Shown in pieces: positions 5,070-8,654 of a stretch of 8,654 nt of DNA. Positions within the stretch are counted from its first letter, which is position 1. Each line of letters opens with the position of its first letter. A program made the translations under genes and the position numbers. Source of the stretch: Aquirhabdus sp. (lineage in GTDB: Bacteria > Pseudomonadota > Gammaproteobacteria > Pseudomonadales > Moraxellaceae); assembly GCA_030151145.1 (NCBI GenBank), contig JASLEL010000076.1:1-8654 (forward strand), given 5' to 3'. Under the pieces are notes generated by a model. It made no database searches. It saw nothing but the letters and a program-made list of their open reading frames with translations, and had not been told where the DNA came from.

Positions 5070-6452
5070 CTACGGTGCAGGAACAATAAAGTTTGGCATG
5101 TTCGAAGCTGACGCGCCGAATCCCAACAGATCCTTATAGCCACTGGTGTTAAAACTGTAAGTTCCAGCTGCTAAAGGGGTATTGGCTGTAGCGAGGACCT
5201 GAGCACCATTCACACTGGATGTCAGCGTGAACTGACCCAGACCTGTCGTTGGATAGACCGAAATGGTTGGTGTGGTGGGTGCCAGCGGGTGGTTAAACTG
5301 AAGTATAAAGCTTGGCGTGCCTGTGGATAGCCGTGAGGTTTTGGGATCATAGTTGCTATTCAACTCGAAGATGCCCAGAAACTGGAATGAGTCATTTTGA
5401 CCATCATTGTTGATCCAGGTCAGGCTGCGGGCCTGACTGGACATATCGATGACCAGCGGGTCGTTAAAGGCGAAACCGTCAGCCAGTGCACGCCATGCCG
5501 TCTGTATGGGGACCGAGTTTGGCGTGCTACTGCCTGAGGTGGCATAAAACAAATTAGCGGTGTAGTTATCGCTGATCGGGTTGGGTACCAGATTCGTCGC
5601 AAATCGTGACGAACGAGCCGACAGCGTCCCGCCATCAGGGAATGTATCCAGATAGCCCTGCAAGGGCGTGGGGGTGGAGAGCGTGATGCGATCTGATAGC
5701 GTGGCACTGTCTATTGTGCCGCTGATCGCATAGTTGTAGCGTGAGCCTTGGAGATCCAAATTGCGTGTGATGGTGGCGTCATGCAGGACTTCTTGTGATC
5801 CAGATGGACTGACGCTATCTGCATACGATGTACCGCTACTATCCAGGGTCAGCACCGTGTTATATGTCGTAGGTGTTGCCATGATCTGAGCATTGAATGC
5901 GCCCGATACGGGAATCCATGTTGCACTGGCGCTGTCGTATTGTTGTAGATTCAGTCGGGCATTAAAAGCGCTGTTGGCTGTTGCTGGGTTGGTCGGCGCT
6001 GTTAATGTCAGTGCCAGGGTGCCCTGTAGACTGGCTGTGGTGAGAGAGCAGTTTTGCAGTGTGGCTGTGAGCGTATCACCAATCGACAGCTGTTTGTTAT
6101 TGTCCGTGTCGTTCCAGATCCAAGAGATTTGTCCACCATTGCCGCAAGGGATTAAGGTTGCAAAGCCGTGTTGCTGTACCCGGATTGACATGGCGGCAAA
6201 GTCGCTAATCCGTAGGAGATTATCTGGTAATGTCATGGCAAGTGCAGTCATCGAGATACTCGCGTTGACCGTATCTTGAGTTGATGCGACCGGTGTTGGC
6301 CAATGAGCGAGTGTGGCAATGGAGGCTGGTGGCAGATTGGGTGTCGTCGAGGTGGTGCTTCCTCCGCCACCGCATGCTGTCAGCATGAAAGGGAGACCTG
6401 ACAGCAGTGTCAATATTGAGGTCGTACGGAAGCGGGTTTGAGCGGTGACCAT
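5070..6452 (-). CDS. Large beta-rich lipoprotein of unknown function
   Basis: The lipobox LTAC followed by GGGGS is clear. I favour the ATG at 6452 (460 residues, lipidated Cys27, normal-length signal peptide) with a weak AAAGG site upstream; the ATG at 6491 adds 13 residues and has no ribosome site. After a Ser/Thr/Pro-rich tether the protein is rich in short polar beta-strand segments throughout, with few charges, as in surface or secreted beta proteins. One notable block has Cys103 and Cys135 flanking GNGGQISWIWND, then D-T-D-N-N-K-Q-L-S-I-G-D (115-126), which resembles a calcium-loop; two Cys may form a disulphide. The C-terminal 70 residues (PTISVYPTTG through AAGTYSFNTSG) look Ig-like. 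Outer-membrane or surface location is likely; no +2 Asp retention signal is present. Family not recognised. Confidence 0.85.
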   Translation of the reverse strand: MVTAQTRFRTTSILTLLSGLPFMLTACGGGGSTTSTTPNLPPASIATLAHWPTPVASTQDTVNASISMTALAMTLPDNLLRISDFAAMSIRVQQHGFATLIPCGNGGQISWIWNDTDNNKQLSIGDTLTATLQNCSLTTASLQGTLALTLTAPTNPATANSAFNARLNLQQYDSASATWIPVSGAFNAQIMATPTTYNTVLTLDSSGTSYADSVSPSGSQEVLHDATITRNLDLQGSRYNYAISGTIDSATLSDRITLSTPTPLQGYLDTFPDGGTLSARSSRFATNLVPNPISDNYTANLFYATSGSSTPNSVPIQTAWRALADGFAFNDPLVIDMSSQARSLTWINNDGQNDSFQFLGIFELNSNYDPKTSRLSTGTPSFILQFNHPLAPTTPTISVYPTTGLGQFTLTSSVNGAQVLATANTPLAAGTYSFNTSGYKDLLGFGASASNMPNFIVPAP

Positions 6453-6755
6453 GAAAAATGAAGCCTTTAATATATTGTTAGAAATCAACATGAGTGGAGT
6501 GACAAGATCGTCTTTCCATGACGGCGAGATGTTCAGTCATCGATGTGTAAACCTACAAATTTTAGCAATGCTACCTCAGCAAGTGTGGATAAAAAATCTT
6601 TATCTGCTCGGTTTAAAAATTATTTCATCACATTTTCACATACTCAAGTGAACTGGCTGCTTCTCTTGCAAGTTCAAAACGATAAGATAGCTGGGCAAGA
6701 TCAGAAATCAGGCTTTGTCGATCCCTTTTTCCTTACACACTGAAGGATGTACACC
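6453..6755. promoter_or_regulatory. Divergent intergenic region between the lipoprotein and DUF4139 genes
   Basis: This AT-rich stretch should contain promoters for both divergent genes. On the minus strand TATATT lies shortly before the 6452 ATG, with TTGTCA too far upstream for a standard pair. On the plus strand TTGCAA (near 6666) and TAAGAT are too close together. A weak inverted repeat, TTCAC (6635-6639) with GTGAA (6648-6652), and a near-direct repeat of TTTCA..ACAT at 6622-6641 are visible. I cannot name a promoter with confidence, and short ORFs across it look random. Confidence 0.45.
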
Positions 6756-8351
6756 ATGTCTACGGAGTTGCACGTTGTAGGTCGATCTGCCCTCTGGGTC
6801 AGCATGCTGAGCTGCACGATGGCGGTCCATGCCGCATCATCCATTTCAACCGTCACGGTCTATCCGGGCAGTGCCACTGTGGACCGCGTGGCCTCCGTCG
6901 AGGCGGGTACCAAACAGGTGGTCTTCGATTGTCTGCCTGCGGGGATCGATCAGCAAAGCCTGCAACTCTCAGCCGATGCCGATGTGAGTATGGGCGAGAT
7001 GAGCATCAAGACGATCGACCGTGCCGCCTCCAACTGCGCCACCCATCCATTGGATCAGCAGATCAAGGTATTGGAAGACCAGAAAGCCGCCTTGCAAGCC
7101 GAATATGATGCCCTTGATCTGGTCAAAGGCTATCTCAAGAGCGTATCGGGTAGTGATACGAGCAGCACGACACCGCGGACGGATAACCGCAGTGTCGCCG
7201 CCACGGTAGAGACCCTGCGGCGCTCGGGGCAAGACACCAATCTGCGCCAGTATCAGCTTACCCAGAAAATGAACGATCTCGACCGTCAGCTTGAGCCACT
7301 GCAGTCCGAGCGTGGGCGTGCCCAGAGCGGGGGCAAGGTCATCAGTGTCCGTGCTAGTCTCTACACCACGCATGCTGCCGATGTGCATTTGCGCTATCAG
7401 GTACGGAATGCCAACTGGACACCGGCCTATCGCGCCGTGCTGGACAGTGCCAGTGGTCGTCTGCATATCGAGCGTAAGGCGCAGGTGATGCAGGCGACGG
7501 GGGAGGATTGGAGCGGGGTCAAGCTCACCTTGTCGACGGGGCAGCCACGTGCCAATACCGAAGCACCGCAGCCGTATTCATGGCTGATTAGTATTACACC
7601 CCCTCAGGTCATATCAAATCTTGCTTATGCAGCAGCTATGCCAGCCCCGATCGCTCCTGCGCCAATGGTGCGTCAAGCAGGGCGTAAAGCTGCCAATGAG
7701 GATGAGGCTCCTGACTTTACTGTCAATGTGGTCAATTATCCTTACAGCACGACATTCAATATCCCCGGTCGGATCGATGTGCCGTCCTCCAAGGAGAGTG
7801 TGGCATTTGTGCTGGGGCAGTATGATGCGCATGCCGATCTCTTTGTCCGTACCACGCCGTCGCGCAGTACCGATGCCTTCCTGATGGCGACGCTGCCACG
7901 TCCCGATGGCATTTGGCCGCAAGGGCAGATGGCGCTGTATCGGGACAGTGCTTTCGTTGGCTCGACGCGTCTGAACTTTGACCGTGATGATCATCTGGAG
8001 CTGTCTTTCGGGCAGGATGAGCAGGTGGGCGTGACGGTAGAGCCTGAGCAGACCAATGAGGGTCAGACGACCTTCAGCGGGCGACGTGAGCGGCATGTGA
8101 TGCATGCCTATACGGTGCAGAACCGTCATAGCCAGTCCATCAAGCTTGAGGTACTGGAGGCGGCACCTGTGGCTGAGAATGATCAGGTGCGCATCACGAC
8201 GCAGTTTGATCCCAAGCCTGCAGATACCGAGTGGCAGAAGCGTCCGGGTATCACGCGCTGGTATCAGAGCTTAGGTGCGGGTAAGACGGCGCGCTTTAGC
8301 GGTGATTATCTGATCAGTGTGCCGAAGGATGCGGATGTGAGGGGAATGTGA
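6756..8351 (+). CDS. Exported DUF4140/DUF4139 (MuiA-like) protein
   Basis: I place the start at ATG 6756 because AAGGA (6743-6747) sits eight bases upstream; the ATG at 6747 overlaps that site. It encodes 531 residues. Residues 1-26 look like a signal peptide (ALWVSMLSCTMAV core, cleavage after VHA). Residues about 30-125 fit the N-terminal DUF4140 domain (ISTVTVYPGSATVDR). Two helical, coiled-coil-prone stretches follow (100-128 and 148-190). The C-terminal DUF4139 region starts near 200: YQVRNANWTPAYRAVLD, GEDWSGVKLTLSTGQP, a low-complexity Pro/Ala insert (283-315), then a beta-rich part ending in a typical DYLISVPKD. Proteins of this class are annotated as mucoidy inhibitor A-like; their molecular role is not established. 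Likely periplasmic or envelope-associated. Its stop overlaps the next gene, so they are probably co-transcribed. Confidence 0.9.
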   Translation: MSTELHVVGRSALWVSMLSCTMAVHAASSISTVTVYPGSATVDRVASVEAGTKQVVFDCLPAGIDQQSLQLSADADVSMGEMSIKTIDRAASNCATHPLDQQIKVLEDQKAALQAEYDALDLVKGYLKSVSGSDTSSTTPRTDNRSVAATVETLRRSGQDTNLRQYQLTQKMNDLDRQLEPLQSERGRAQSGGKVISVRASLYTTHAADVHLRYQVRNANWTPAYRAVLDSASGRLHIERKAQVMQATGEDWSGVKLTLSTGQPRANTEAPQPYSWLISITPPQVISNLAYAAAMPAPIAPAPMVRQAGRKAANEDEAPDFTVNVVNYPYSTTFNIPGRIDVPSSKESVAFVLGQYDAHADLFVRTTPSRSTDAFLMATLPRPDGIWPQGQMALYRDSAFVGSTRLNFDRDDHLELSFGQDEQVGVTVEPEQTNEGQTTFSGRRERHVMHAYTVQNRHSQSIKLEVLEAAPVAENDQVRITTQFDPKPADTEWQKRPGITRWYQSLGAGKTARFSGDYLISVPKDADVRGM

Positions 8352-8654
8352 CGGAAATGATGATCTATCCTTATCGCGTGGTGTTTGCGGGTCAAGCATA
8401 TCTGTTCGGCTGGTATACCGCTCAGGACGGGTTAGATTATTTTCTGATGAATGAGCAGGATGAGCCTCGAGTCTTTGAGTCGCTTGAAGAGATGCGGACT
8501 CAAGTGAGTCTTCCTGTGGATTCGGGTGATCCTTACCGTGTTGATCTGGGTGCCTTCTGGACCGACTTAAAGCATTTACAACCTGATCAGCCCTGTGGTG
8601 AGGATGTCTGCAAGTGTTTGCTCTCGGGCTATGAGTTCTTTGAGGATATGTTGC
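8348..8654 (+). CDS. Unrecognised protein, 3' end beyond the window
   Basis: The frame is open from GTG 8348 to the window edge, about 102 codons without a stop. GTG 8348 overlaps the TGA of the DUF4139 gene (GTGA), while ATG 8357 is an alternative start, with GAGGGG about 12 bases upstream. From ATG 8357 the product begins MMIYPYRVVFAGQAYLFGWY and is acidic and aromatic-rich, with no signal peptide or membrane segment, so probably cytoplasmic. A Cys cluster, CGEDVCKC (Cys80, 85 and 87), might bind metal. Codon use looks like that of its neighbours. The stop-start overlap suggests translational coupling with the DUF4139 gene. I know no family for it. Confidence 0.7.
   Translation, partial: MTEMMIYPYRVVFAGQAYLFGWYTAQDGLDYFLMNEQDEPRVFESLEEMRTQVSLPVDSGDPYRVDLGAFWTDLKHLQPDQPCGEDVCKCLLSGYEFFEDML

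Noticed and set aside
6445..6743. Short plus-strand frames in the divergent intergenic region
   Set aside because: No ribosome sites and random AT-rich composition; they overlap the start of the lipoprotein gene or its promoter.

Overview
The window looks like a chromosomal segment of a mid-GC (about 50-53% by eye) gammaproteobacterium. The evidence is a response regulator very close to enterobacterial/Acinetobacter BaeR, a PrpB with the gammaproteobacterial KRCGH active-site loop, and a short-form PrpC. I cannot name a genus; Pseudomonadales (Moraxellaceae-like) or Oceanospirillales-type bacteria are guesses. I see no rRNA, tRNA, CRISPR array, insertion sequence, integrase or phage gene.

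Layout. (1) 1-493: the 3' two thirds of a baeR-like response regulator; its kinase gene is presumably upstream, outside the window. (2) 704-2123: two genes for exported proteins. The first is a 333-residue periplasmic protein with six EF-hand loops, built as a duplicated three-loop module with a His/Gly/Asp-rich insert. The second is a 112-residue exported protein of unknown function. A strong intrinsic terminator follows at 2179-2213. (3) 2231-2571, minus strand: a small exported-type protein gene broken by an apparent one-base deletion in a C run. (4) 2572-2883: a leader region with several inverted repeats and a possible 22-codon upstream ORF that overlaps the prpB start. (5) 2884-4991: prpB and prpC, two enzymes of the 2-methylcitrate cycle of propionate breakdown. 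They are followed directly by a bidirectional terminator, so acnD/prpF/prpD are not part of this unit. (6) 5070-6452, minus strand: a large beta-rich lipoprotein that converges on prpC. (7) 6756-8351: an exported DUF4140/DUF4139 (MuiA-like) protein, start-stop overlapped by an unrecognised gene that runs off the window end.

How it fits together. Apart from the prp enzymes, most genes encode proteins sent to the envelope (EF-hand protein, 112-aa protein, the broken gene, the lipoprotein, the DUF4139 protein). The BaeR-like regulator next to a cation-binding periplasmic protein suggests an envelope-stress or divalent-cation circuit; this is inference from adjacency. The prpBC pair looks like an independent metabolic insert. 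No clear new defence or mobile system is visible. The most interesting points are the duplicated EF-hand protein with a hairpin abutting its ribosome binding site, the overlapping leader ORF before prpB, and the frameshifted minus-strand gene.
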